DNA from: Chara braunii
Lineage: Eukaryota > Streptophyta > Charophyceae > Charales > Characeae
Direction: 5' to 3'
Length of the DNA: 24,802 bases
Assembly: GCA_003427395.1 (NCBI GenBank)
Contig: BFEA01000151.1
Location: 270,328 to 295,129 of the forward strand
The notes under the pieces were generated by a model. It was given only the letters and a program-made list of their open reading frames with translations, was not told where the DNA came from and did not search any database. Made by a program: the position numbers and the translations under genes. Positions 1-9,785 of this stretch are shown in pieces (the stretch's first letter is position 1; each line of letters begins with the position of its first letter).

Positions 1-1346
1 TGCCTGAGCTAGAGAAGCCCCAGCTGCTTTGTGTTGTCCTTTGCACAGCAGGGCAAGGCCCTGGTAATCCGCCATAGCCTCGGACTTCGAGGAGGAAGGA
101 GAAGAGTGGCCATCGCTATGGTGGACCTCATGTTGTACCTGCAGTAGAAGAGGGATTCGGACATTGATTCTGGTTCAGCCAATTGACATGATTATTATTA
201 CTTATTGTTTGAATAAGAGGGGAGGAGAAAATGAGGAGGAGAGTGATTGGCGAGAAGAACGGAATTATCATTGGTCTTTGCTGGTGTACATCGTCTGCTG
301 GTTCTTTCTTCCTTCTTTTTCTTCGTCTGTCCCTCTCTCACCTCTCGAGTTCATTCATTTCTTTTTGTTATTGGACGGCATTGTGCTTTCTCATGAACAT
401 GTATTTCAAAATTGGCCAGGATCGTAACAGAGGGACTATTGTCGGGCCTTGAGGAGGACAGACATTGATGGACACTTGCAGGGGAGACTATTTTTGGACT
501 ACTTCGAGCTTCTCTCTCGTCTCCTTCCTTCGTCTCTCCTCTCTGTCCTTCATGCGTAGTCTTCTTCCCAATGCGTGTGTGCAAGGAGGGACCTTTCTTC
601 TGTGGATGCTCCCGTCCCTCCTGTTTGACATGTGTGATGATGCGTGTGAGTCTGGGTCCTATGTGTGTCAGGTCTTGATGATGTGCTGTATGTCTGAGTC
701 CTTATCATCACCCTGGTGTTCCTTCGGTTCATCTGCATCGCTCACCTGGAAGTGAGCATGCATCATTATGGCATACTTTTCTTAGTCATTCGGTGTATTT
801 GGCCCGGATAATCCAAGGGCGTCTCCTGTATGATGGATTAAACATGTACTTCTACGGTGATACGTCTTCCACCCAGAACTGTGAGTCTGCCTAGAGTCTC
901 TCTCCTTCCTTGTCCTCCTTGTGTACTACTAATAAAAGCATACAAATGAGCATCACTAAGAGAACAGAAAAATATAAGCTGAACTCCTGAGTATACCTCC
1001 CCTTTACTCTGCCTCCTATCATAACGTGCAAGTGTGCCGTGTAGGCACGCGGGGATGTGGACAGCCGGCGCTCGACCACAATGAATGTGGCCAACCTAGA
1101 GGCATAGTAAAAGAGGAGCTGGAAGAACTAATAAAAGGGGCACCCCAAAGAAAAGTAAAGTAAAGATACTTAATAAATGGATATAATGGTTCTATTCTGC
1201 TCCATGTTCCTTGCTATGGAGGTAAAACTGTTTCATTGTTGGATTGGCTCATCGCAGGTGCTTCATTGTCTGCAAGAGAGGTAAAGTTGCTTTGATTTTG
1301 GATTTACTCATCTGGGTGGATAAGGGGCTGTTGTGGTGAAAATCTA

Positions 1347-1351
<5 letters not shown>
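1..1351. other. Non-coding stretch, no gene recognised
   Basis: I see no recognisable protein or RNA gene here. Open frames are short, lie on both strands and are biased toward Ser, Leu and Phe because the DNA has C/T-rich runs around 300-350 and 500-545. A short open frame at the very start could be the tail of something beginning outside the window, but it has no motif I know. Confidence 0.5.

Positions 1352-1395
<44 letters not shown>
1352..1395. repeat. (GA)n microsatellite
   Basis: About 22 uninterrupted GA units. The minus-strand ORFs that cross it, with Ser-Leu repeats, are products of the repeat and not genes. Confidence 0.97.
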
Positions 1396-1398
<3 letters not shown>

Positions 1399-1566
1399 AT
1401 GCATTGTCATGCATGAATGGTTGACTCTGGCATGTGATTGCACAGAGATATGGGATGCATTGCGAGTAGCAGTGGAGGCAGACCTGTCCATGGCACAAAC
1501 GATTGTGGAAAGTGCCGGCATCATTGTTTCATCGGAGGATTTATCGTGCTGCTATGATGAACGAGG

Positions 1567-1678
1567 TGAGGAGTTTGTTTTCTTGATCTTTGCTCTTGTC
1601 CATGTGAGGCTATTGCTTATGTTGAGGAGTTTGTTTTCTTGATCTTCGCTTTTGTCCATGTGAGGCTATTGCTTATGT
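1567..1678. repeat. 56-bp tandem duplication
   Basis: Two head-to-tail copies start at 1567 and 1623. Each begins TGAGGAGTTTGTTTTC and ends at GCTATTGCTTATG. They differ at only a few positions (for example TTTGCTC against TTCGCTT), so the duplication is fairly recent compared with the degraded elements nearby. No coding role is visible. Confidence 0.93.
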
Positions 1679-3000
1679 TTTCCAAGAAGGATAAAGGAGA
1701 TGTGAATGAATGGGATATATGATCGTATGTTTTTCGAATGGTCGTATGTATGAGGTGTCCTTTTTACACAATACCTACATCCCAAGTAAATGGATGATGA
1801 TGAGACTGTTTGGTTGAAGCTTATGGCCAGGTGTTGAACCTTATGGCTAGGCCCAACTGGTGCTATGTTCATGCTTGGCAACAATGAACGCGGCTGTGAT
1901 AATGGCCAAGTTAGTTCTTTCCTAGCAAGAATCTAGCACCAATTGGTCTTATCCTATGCACACCGCCCCAACTGCGGTATTACATGGATGTGTGTGTTCG
2001 AATAGTCTCACACAGATTTATTCTATCTGCCAGGAAGGGGGGGCGGGGCGAGAGGAGAGGGGGAGTCGACACCAATGCATTACCTGACTATATGAGTAGT
2101 GGACTATCTATCCCCAGTTCATGCAAGTGCGCCTATACGGAGCAGTCATCACATCACATTGGCAAATAAACGGATTCCTGGACTTAGTGTGCGAAAGTGA
2201 TAAGAAGTTGTCGCAAGAAAGTACCGAAAAGGTGGTAGTGGAAATGGTACGCCTCGAGGTAATAAAAAACCTCAAAAAATGAAGTTCACAAGTTCGCAAT
2301 CCTGCTATGCTACAGATGTTAACCCCGGTCCATGGAGGACTCAATGGTGGACGAGACTGTCCCCTGTGGTTTTGATTGTCCTCGACGTGCATAGATCATG
2401 TCCCCCCTTTCATTTGTAGGCATGCAGATGTTATGTGCCTGATTGAAACGAAATCCAGCATCACATCCACACGTTCCCATACACACGCACAATGACAAGT
2501 AGACTTGGAGAGAGCAATCCACACCAGACCGGATGATGAGAATACACAACGGAAGATCCCGACACCAAAGTAGAATTGAATTCAAATTAATTCTAATTAA
2601 ACCGTTTTCTCCAACTCTGTCAACAGCACAAATTTTCCAGAACCACAACCACGTCAGAACACCCCCAAACGAATTAAAAACAACGTTTCGTCAAATCTGA
2701 TGGAGATGAAAGTCATTGTCACATCGCAGACCCCAAATTCAAATCTCATGATCAAGGTCCCCAAGTCCAAAGAGAGGCCGCAATGGTCAAACTCAACCGG
2801 TACCCGATGTCCAGTCACATCCCACAGTCCAAAAATGCAGCATCGATCCAGGAAAAGTCTGGAAGGTACCGGGCCCCAATATCCCAAAGCAAACAGGCCG
2901 TGGGCCAACTGGTGCCGAAGTCGAAGCAGGCCCAGGCCCAGTCAAGCGGAGGCAAAGTCAAGTGGAGGCCAAGTGAATAAGTGGATCGGCCCATCCTCGT
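1679..3000. other. Non-coding stretch with a G-rich tract
   Basis: No gene recognised. At 2037-2073 the plus strand has runs of seven, four and five G separated by short C/A/G spacers, which could form a G-quadruplex. The 2650-3000 part reads as an open frame on both strands but has no known domain, and it is probably transposon-derived or random. Confidence 0.45.
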
Positions 3001-3534
3001 TCAAACAGATTGCTCATTAGTGAGAAGGCTGAAGCGCTGTGATGCTTGTGCGCTATTGCGAGTGGCTGAGCGCTAGAGAGCCCTGCTGGCAGGGCTGTGC
3101 TGTGGAAGACAGGCGGACATAGCCGCATAGTAGTAGTGGTAGTAGAAGAGTATGAGTAGGAGGCGGATGTCTCCAGGGATGATATCCTCATAGTAGAAGA
3201 GACTATGAGGGAGTTCAAGAGGAAGAGGGAGAGAGAGGGACAGTGAGGCATCAAGGTTGTGCGACATGAGCCAAGAGAGGGAGAGAGTTGCATACCCGAT
3301 TGAGGTTGCTGTGTGCTGCGCTGATGAGCGCTTGGTGACTCATGGCCAGAATCTGTGTAATATGATGTTGCACTGATGAGCAGGTGACATGAACTCTGGC
3401 TCTGTGTAATGTGATCATTCATTGAAAGTTATAAGCTGTGCCAATCTGGACTCTCCATATGTGGACTTTGGTGTGTATTTTGTGTGAACTCTCATGTTGC
3501 ACGTGTGGAGTGACAAGATAAGTGGTTCATTACA
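3000..3534 (+). mobile_element. Putative 3' part of a 5' LTR (Ty3/gypsy-like element)
   Basis: This segment lies directly upstream of a clear primer binding site and ends in TTCATTACA, the usual kind of LTR terminus (CA) before a plant PBS. The left edge is arbitrary because I found no second LTR copy in the window to define it. It contains two diverged copies of about 45 bp, each starting CTGATGAGC (3319 and 3374) and each reaching a CTGTGTAAT block. No TG start or target duplication could be fixed. The call rests on position next to the PBS. Confidence 0.55.
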
Positions 3535-3536
3535 AT

Positions 3537-3555
3537 TGGTATCAGAGCAGGATCC
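3537..3555 (+). other. Primer binding site, initiator-Met tRNA type
   Basis: The sequence TGGTATCAGAGCAGGATCC follows the LTR end CATTACAAT. TGGTATCAGAGC is complementary to the 3' end of plant initiator methionine tRNA and is the commonest PBS of plant LTR retrotransposons. It marks the start of the internal region of a plus-strand element whose remains probably run to about 5300. Confidence 0.85.
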
Positions 3556-3763
3556 AGCTGCATCCGCTGAACTTAGACGCTGGCATGCATAAGGCCCACG
3601 AGATCTGAGTTGGGGTTGTTCTGGAGCTTGATGGCCGAAGAAGAAGTGGCCGGCTGTTGGGAATGGTGAGAGTACCCACCTGCATTTAAGGAGCGACTTT
3701 GTGGAGCATCATCAAGGTAGCGTTCACGAGTGAAGGGCCTCCCCCCCCTAAGCCTTGTTTGTG
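3556..3763. other. Retroelement leader, non-coding
   Basis: The stretch between the PBS and the tandem duplication has no recognisable coding content. It includes an eight-C run at 3741-3748. It is best read as the untranslated leader of the element that begins near 3000. Confidence 0.4.
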
Positions 3764-4500
3764 CTTGTTGGGTGTTGCATGCTTGAGTACCTTCCCACAT
3801 ATCTTGGAGACGCTGCTGCAATCTGTCGTGATACAATCTGCAAGATCTGTCGAGTCAGCAGATGTTTAAGTCTATATGAATGATTCTAGGTTGAGTCTAG
3901 GATAGAGGCTCGGCAGCTGGATGTATCACCCAATAGTAGGGAGCATGGGCATGAGCGGCAAGCGAGCACAAAACTTGTCTAGCCCTAAGGCCGGTACTGA
4001 CCGGCAGGCGACTGAACCGGTGCCGACACATTGAGAAGTCTTAAGTCTTGAGAATGAACCTTTTTAGTCTGGTGGGGTCGTCGTCCCTGTCTGCATCGTT
4101 AAAGAATTCCTGAGGTCTTGTTGGCTGTTGCATGGTTGAGTACCTTCCCATATATCTTGGAGACGCTGGTGCAAGTCAATCTGTAGTGATACAATCTGCA
4201 AGATCTGTCGAGTCAGCATATGTTCAGTCTATGTGAATGATTGTAGGTCGAGTCTAGGATAGAGGCTCGGCAGCTGGATGTCTCACCCGATAGTAGGGAG
4301 CATATGTTCAGTCTATGTGCATGATTGTAGGTCGATTCTAGGATAGAGCTCACAAAACTTGTCTAGCCCTAAGGCTGGTACTGACCGGCAGGCGACTGAA
4401 CCGGTGCTGACACATTGAGAAGTCTTAAGTCTTGAGAATGAACCTTTTTAGTCTGGTGGGGTCGTCGTCCCTGTCTGCATCGTTAAAGAATTCCTGAGGT
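3764..4500. repeat. Tandem duplication, 352-bp and 385-bp units
   Basis: Unit A (3764-4115) and unit B (4116-4500) both start CTTGTTGG.TGTTGCATG and both end in AAAGAATTCCTGAGGTC. They share long identical blocks, for example the segment around GAAGTCTTAAGTCTTGAG. Unit B contains a second, nested duplication of about 49 bp: 4216-4264 is repeated at 4300-4348, each copy starting GCATATGTTCAGTCTATG. The nested copy replaces a piece of unit A near GGGCATGAGCGGCAAGCG. The array lies in the leader of the PBS-bearing element. Confidence 0.92.
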
Positions 4501-4766
4501 CTATGCTGGCTGACCTAAACTGCTGGTTGCCAACCAGCTGATAGGGGAGTTTTAGTGCCACTGTGGGAAGGGAGATAAGTCAGGTCAGACCTTAAAAACA
4601 AAGTAGGTCTTGTGGACTAAGTCTACGTGGTGAGGAGGTGGAGTCCACATACCTGTGCTTCCCGTAACCATGGATGACTACCCAATGTTCGTTTTCTTGA
4701 CCCTCTGTGATATGGGGTCCACTCCTCTGCTTTCTCTTTCCTCTCGGGTTCCACCGAACATGTAGA

Positions 4767-4979
4767 ATGAGTACGACCATGACATTCGGTAGGACCACAC
4801 AGCCGTATACCGCAGAAAAGCAGGCTGACATTGACAAGAAGCTGGCAGAGAAAAAGAAGGAGAAGGAAGAGAAGAAAAGAAAAAAGGAGGATGAATTGAA
4901 AAATAAGCTAGATGATGAAAGGAAGCGAATGGAGGAGGAGATGAGAATAAAGGAGGAAGAGATGAAAAGGGAGTTTTAA
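4767..4979 (+). pseudogene. Coiled-coil ORF, possible gag N-terminus of a retroelement
   Basis: An open frame of about 70 codons starts at the ATG at 4767 (the same frame is open from 4707). After a short polar start (MSTTMTFGRTTQ) it is almost wholly Lys, Glu, Arg and Asp with regular Met, Leu and Ile, which predicts a long charged coiled coil. A TAA at 4977 ends it, but the downstream DNA stays rich in Glu, Lys and Arg codons in a shifted frame to about 5050, so it looks truncated by a stop plus a frameshift. It lies 1.2 kb downstream of the PBS, where gag would be expected. It has no capsid motif or zinc knuckle, so the gag reading is inference from place. It could also be an unrelated charged-protein fragment. 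Confidence 0.4.
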
Positions 4980-5049
4980 GAAGAACAAGAGGGAGAAGGT
5001 TTGGAAAGAAGAAAAAGAAGACCTGAGGGAGAAGCAGGTGCAAGGAAAA

Positions 5050-5393
5050 TGAACGATAGTGAGATGACGGAAAGCCAGAATGCAAAATCACATTGAAAGC
5101 CATAGAGTCCAACGCTGTCCAGAAAGCACAAATGCACTGATATTCCACCGACGGAGGACCAAAGCACCGAATCCGAATGTCAGTGAGAGCATACTCTCGC
5201 CACCATCAACATATGTATCTGGAGCCCTTCCTCCTACTTGGCGCTCAGTGCCCAGACTACGATCACACGGCTACTACCAGCCTACGAATTGACAATGCAA
5301 CCTGTTGACGTCAGCAGCAACAACTGAAGTACGTGAAGATGTCGACTTTGTAGACCATGCCATGACCAGGTACGTGCCCTCACATGATCATCC

Positions 5394-5396
<3 letters not shown>
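5050..5396. other. No gene recognised
   Basis: An open frame at 5080-5292 on the plus strand has no recognisable domain. It may be further decayed sequence of the element above. Confidence 0.35.

Positions 5397-5457
<61 letters not shown>
5397..5457. repeat. (TC)n microsatellite
   Basis: About 30 uninterrupted TC units ending in CCCTC. The Ser-Leu ORFs across it follow from the repeat. Confidence 0.97.
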
Positions 5458-5461
<4 letters not shown>

Positions 5462-5998
5462 TCTTGTCTTCACCCACGTCTTCCCCCTCATACACGAAGT
5501 CCACCACCACCTCTCGCTGGCTGTCTAAGCACAAGATACATGGGTTGGGCTATGGCGCTGCCTTCAACAGTGCCCTTCTCCCACGCATTACCGCATGCCT
5601 GCACGCTTCTGCACAGGCGCTAGCAGCAGCACGCGAGCGCTTGCTCCAGCAGCACTGTCGCCCGTTCTACCAAGTGCCCAAATGTAGCACCCGGAGCCCG
5701 GCCCTTTCCTATATGGAAAGTGGCGGGCGTATTGCCACTTGCTTGCCCCTTCGGGCCGAGTTTCCACTAAATGTCTGCACCCAGGCCCGTTCAGACAGGG
5801 GCCTCTGACCAAATTGGTTGGCATGCCCAGCCACCCAGGCACAAACGTGCGGTGCTCCCTGTTTCGACCACTTTGCTGGAAGAGCCTGGAAGGCTCACGC
5901 ATATTTTTGATTCTCATGAGCAAGGCGGATGTAGCCAACTGGCGTGTGGCAACTGTCTGGCGCCCACCAAGATTTGCAAAGATTGACGAGTTCAGGGC
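5458..5998. other. Unassigned stretch downstream of the minus-strand pol
   Basis: This lies 3' of the minus-strand integrase/chromodomain fragment, where that element's 3' untranslated region and LTR would be expected. I could not define an LTR, since no second copy and no polypurine tract are visible. Open frames occur on both strands (for example 5588-5938 minus) but match no family I know. A small perfect inverted repeat, CTTTCC-TATAT-GGAAAG, lies near 5703-5719. Confidence 0.35.
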
Positions 5999-7165
5999 TC
6001 ATTGAGGTTCAGGGGGGCAGCCGTCACTTAGGGTGGGCACGTGCCTGCTGCAGGATCTTATGCCGGTACTCGAGGGGTACAATCCTCGCACTCCCTCCTC
6101 CTCTACTTCGATAGTCCTTTGAGAAGTCCTTACTGAGGAGGCTGCTTCATAATGGGGAGCAGTCTTCACTAGTTCTTCTCTTGTGAACCACCAGTCTTCC
6201 TTAAGATCAGTAAGATGTCTGAACCGCACTCGATACTGCATCTGCGGTTTCGGAGGGTGTCCCCTGCTTGGAGGCTTGGGCACAGACATCAGCTTGTGCT
6301 CAACAATGTCGTCAATGTCTTCGTGTTCGTCCATGGTTGGGGGCAGCATGGATCGCCTAGAGGGAAACTGTTTTGTTTCAGCGAAAGGTGCGAACTTGGA
6401 TGCATGAAAAACAGGGTCTGTGCAGAGGTGACCATGGATGCAAATGACATATGCAGAACCATCTGGCTGATCTTCCACTATACCAAGAACCCCAAGGTCC
6501 AAAGTACTGTGGCATCAGTTTACGATTCCTGTCCCAACTCAGATGACTTTACCCAGACTCGCTCACCTACCTGAAATGCAGACGCTCGTCTATGTCTGTT
6601 CTCAGATTTAACCATGGCATCTTGAGCTCTCTTGATGTGCTCGACAGCCTGCTGCAGCATCTGTTCGCATTTCACAGCAAACTCTACGCTGCCTGGTGCT
6701 GCAGTTGGCTGATTTTCGGGCATCAGGAAATCAAGAAAATGCATATATAGCAAAAACTTGAAATTCCAAAAAAACATGAAGTTTGAGGCCAAAACCCTAA
6801 TTTCAGAAATTTCAGGCCTGAAAACCAGATGCCCCGTTAACCTCTTGTGGGCTTCCAACCAAGTTGCACTTGGCTGGGAGTCATACCGGTAGTGTTGTCG
6901 ACAGCATTATTGTACAGGCTGGCGATGAGAGGTAACTTCTCGTCCTAGTCATCTTGACTTGGCTTGGTATAATGTCGAAGCAAGTGCTGCAATACCCGGT
7001 TCATCTGCTCGGCCTGGCCATTTTACTCAGGGTGGTTCCTTGATGTCATTTGCAGTCGGGTGCCCTTCTGTTGGGCTGTACTTCGCCACAGCTCACTTGT
7101 GAACCTGACATCCCTGCCCCTAACGATGGACTTCGGGAGAACGAAGTCATGTACCTATGCAATCA
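5999..7165 (-). pseudogene. Ty3/gypsy pol fragment: second half of integrase plus chromodomain-like end
   Basis: Read on the minus strand, this starts at about 7165 with LPKSIV and RDVRFTSELW, the second catalytic block of a retroviral-type integrase. GQAEQMNR follows, carrying the catalytic Glu, then a conserved SLYNNAV block, FQVGERVWVKSSELGQ, a GPY/F-like RKLMPQYFGPW, DPVFHASKFAPFAE, and a chromodomain-like stretch (QYRVRFRHLTDLKEDWWF) near 6190-6260. Integrase would insert element cDNA into the genome, and the chromodomain would steer target choice. It is dead. The catalytic Asp of the usual SDRD block is replaced (RGRD), stops interrupt HPE/NGQ and QDD/DEK, frameshifts occur near 6500 and 6840, and about 90 bp are inserted. 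The first half of this integrase probably lies at 14255-14990. Confidence 0.85.
6753..6842 (-). other. About 90-bp AT-rich insertion inside the integrase fragment
   Basis: On the minus strand, family-like coding sequence stops after WKPTR (about 6845) and resumes at LDFLMPENQPTAA (about 6750). The DNA between is AT-rich, shifts the frame and has no integrase similarity. It contains the palindrome TTCAGGCCTGAA. It lacks GT-AG ends in either natural position, so an intron is unlikely. Confidence 0.5.
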
Positions 7166-7911
7166 CTCGCTGATTCTGCAGCCTGCGACCCGTCGACCCG
7201 AGCCGTAACATAAGTTGAATAGATTTGCGAATTTGTTTGGCTGAGGGCTAACCAAGAGATCTACCTTGTGGGAAAATTCATGAGGGACATATCTGTAATT
7301 TTGGGAAAATTACAGACCCGTACTAACCAGAACTCCCTACAGTGACCCTAACTGCAAATAGCAGACCCAGGCTACCACTAAGACAGAAGGGCCTAGGGGC
7401 CTATACTGCTAGACGGTCCTATAGCCTATAGCCGGGTAGGGAGAGGCCCTAGAGGCCGAACTGAAACGGTACCGTTCAGTCCATCCAGTCCGGTCTAGGT
7501 CGTGTCTAGGCTAGGGTGGACTATGAATAGGTCTAGAGAAAACGGCTTGGGACTTTTGGCAGTGGGTACCGTGTACAGCATGGCTGCGCAACGCATGAAA
7601 TGGAGGTGGTACAACTTCAACGTTGGAGAAGACGGACATAGCCGGACCTGCGAAGCGTCGGCCATAGCTGGGACCTGCGCTGTTCTCTGACGGCATGAGG
7701 GGCTGTGCAAGGTCCGGGCTATCTGAAGTCTGCTGGAGGTTAGAGAAGTTGGTGCCCTGCTGAACTCTCCTCAGGAGTAGGGTGTAAGGGTGTGTGGCGT
7801 TGCAGCCATAGCTGCAGTTTTCTTCCTCAGAGATCATCTTTGTCAGGAGAGGTGGTGCTGCTATAGACTTCCATCCGGGAAGTCCTCTGGCACTTCATCA
7901 TCATCAGAGAC
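7166..7911. other. No gene recognised; left flank of the plus-strand LTR element
   Basis: No domain is recognisable. Overlapping open frames on both strands (7495-7837) are probably chance. The last 35 bases or so before 7946 match the sequence before the downstream LTR (12987-13019), so at least the right edge is related to the 3' end of the same retroelement family. Confidence 0.4.
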
Positions 7912-8329
7912 TGTGGCGCTGGTTCTTGCAAGGGCTTAGGGGCAGTGATAGCGGTTACTCAGGGTTGGGGGAAGGAGCGCTGCTCATTTCTGAGCAGCGC
8001 ATCACAGCTCTGGGGTTATTCTGACAAATCGAGACTCAGAGTTTAATAAACAGTGTGGATAAGTGTGTGAACTATCTTTGCTTCATTGTGTCCTGGATGT
8101 GATGTACTCGACTTTCCTTTGTGACTTGTTGTGAGGATTCTGTGGAGCGAATTGCACTTTCAGTGTTCTCTGTCATATCGCACGGATAAGTCTTCCGTTG
8201 TGTTTATCTCTCCCTGTGCGGTGTGATACTCACATCCTCTCCCCTTCCTTCTGTGTATGTATGGGCATACCTAGAAGTCTATGTGGGCGAGTGTTGGTCT
8301 TCTGACAACAAACAGCAAGGTTCATAACA
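7912..8329 (+). repeat. 5' LTR
   Basis: The left edge could be TGTGGCGCTGG (7912) or TGATAGCGG (7946), since both are shared with the 3' copy. The right edge is near TTCATAACA. An AATAAA at 8045-8050 is a plausible polyadenylation signal in the R region, and the same signal is kept in the 3' copy. Confidence 0.85.
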
Positions 8330-8330
8330 G

Positions 8331-8346
8331 TTGGTAGACAGTGGAG
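8331..8346 (+). other. Probable primer binding site, diverged
   Basis: The sequence TTGGTAGACAGTGGAG directly follows the LTR end. It matches the layout of the cleaner PBS at 3537 (LTR end, one or two bases, then TGGTA), but after TGGTA it departs from the initiator-Met complement. It is either a decayed copy of that site or a site for another tRNA; I cannot say which. Confidence 0.5.
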
Positions 8347-9785
8347 TATTGATGAGTTGGAGCAACTACCATCATCTGGCGAGACACTGGAGTTGAACTT
8401 CATGGCGATTTATCATCTTTTGTGTTGGCAACAGTGAGGGTGGTGGTGGTAAGTGTGTGGCGAGAGGTATTGGGCAGAGGTGATGCACTCCTGCTTGGGG
8501 TTCTACAAGAGTGAGTGTCGATTGATGCTCAGAGGCTCGGGAGGCTTTGAGGAGGCTATGTTTAGTCTGATGATTCATTTGGAACTGGCGACTTGAAAGG
8601 GAGTGACCCCCAGGGAGTTGCGACTTTGGAATTGGGTCAGGATCCCCAATTTCCAAGCAGCACAGGGCAGCTTGGACTAGCGCTGCTCAGTGATTGGCAT
8701 TTGGGAGTCCAGATTCATTGAATTTGTCAGTTGGGGCTGAAGCGCCATAACGAGATCTACAAGATCACCTAGTTTCAAAGGATTTCGTACGTGGGAACAC
8801 TGGGAACTATCAAGAGTAAACTGGCGAGATGGGTCTCAAGAGACGGCCGTAGCCAGGGTTTCATTCATCCCCTTCAGAGATATCCCTAAAGTAAGTGTGT
8901 TCCTTACTCTACTTTGTGTGGCGATTCTGGGGCTATTTTGAGAATAGCGAAATATGGCTTATTGGTCAGTAGATAGTTGAAAATCGAAATTCAGACTTTG
9001 AGACAGCCATAGCCAACTTCCCCTACCTATCTTCTTTGACTTCTACTAACCTTGTTGACCCTCTCTCTGCCTCAACTTTCATCTGTGACTGCTTTACAAT
9101 ATTGCGATTCATGTTACATTGTGAATTGGATTGCTCAGGGTCATTCTGTTATAATGGGGATTTGAATTTTGCGCTGGCATAGCTGGAGCTTGGTCAGACT
9201 AGGGTCAGTCATAACTTTGGTTCTGTCTGTTAGAATTTAATTATGTCGGTCCCTGGTAAATTGCAATTCAGTATTTAGTCTATGTCTGAAATAACACTGT
9301 CAGATTTGGTGTTATGAGTCAGTTATAGTGAAGTATGTGATTTGCCATACCTTGGGTATGGCATACAGGGTCATCCAGTGGTGAGGTCAGTAGGGTAAGT
9401 CCAAAAATAGCATGCCCAGTAAAACGTTGCATCTTGGTTATCTGTAATTACCTATCTGTCACTAATAGTCACCCTGTCCAATTACGGTTTACTACTGATC
9501 AGTCCAAGGCTGCATCCTGGAAGTAATTAATACAGGATTTGCAGTGATTGCACTCAATTGATGTGTCAGGGCAGTGAATGGAAAATCGTGAAATTGGTTT
9601 TTGCTAAGTTGACTCTAATCTAACCCTGACCATCAAGCGGTCTGCAAAGACTGAGCACTTACCTGCTCAAACTATCCAACTTCTTCCCTCAGTCAGCTGA
9701 CAGCAAAACCCAATTCCTGTTAACTTCGATATCTGTCTCTTATTTTATTTTATTCTTACTTTCTTTCTTTTGTGGGAATTGCAAG
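8347..9785 (+). other. Long leader of the LTR retrotransposon
   Basis: About 1.4 kb between the PBS and the gag start codon with no coding signal. It is probably untranslated and would hold the packaging signals. A run of T-rich sequence (TATTTTATTTTATTC) lies just before the gag ATG. Confidence 0.55.

Noticed and set aside
3319-3420. CTGATGAGC twice, resembling the start of a hammerhead ribozyme core
   Set aside because: No following stem II closed by GAAA and no cleavage-site helix could be found in either copy. The match is limited to the first core block.
4707-5148. Minus-strand ORF of 156 codons opposite the coiled-coil ORF
   Set aside because: Its Phe/Ser/Pro-rich content is the complement of Glu/Lys codons, so it is a shadow.
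5305-5808. Plus-strand ORF of 167 codons
   Set aside because: Most of its N-terminal part is the translated TC repeat, and no family resemblance is seen after it.
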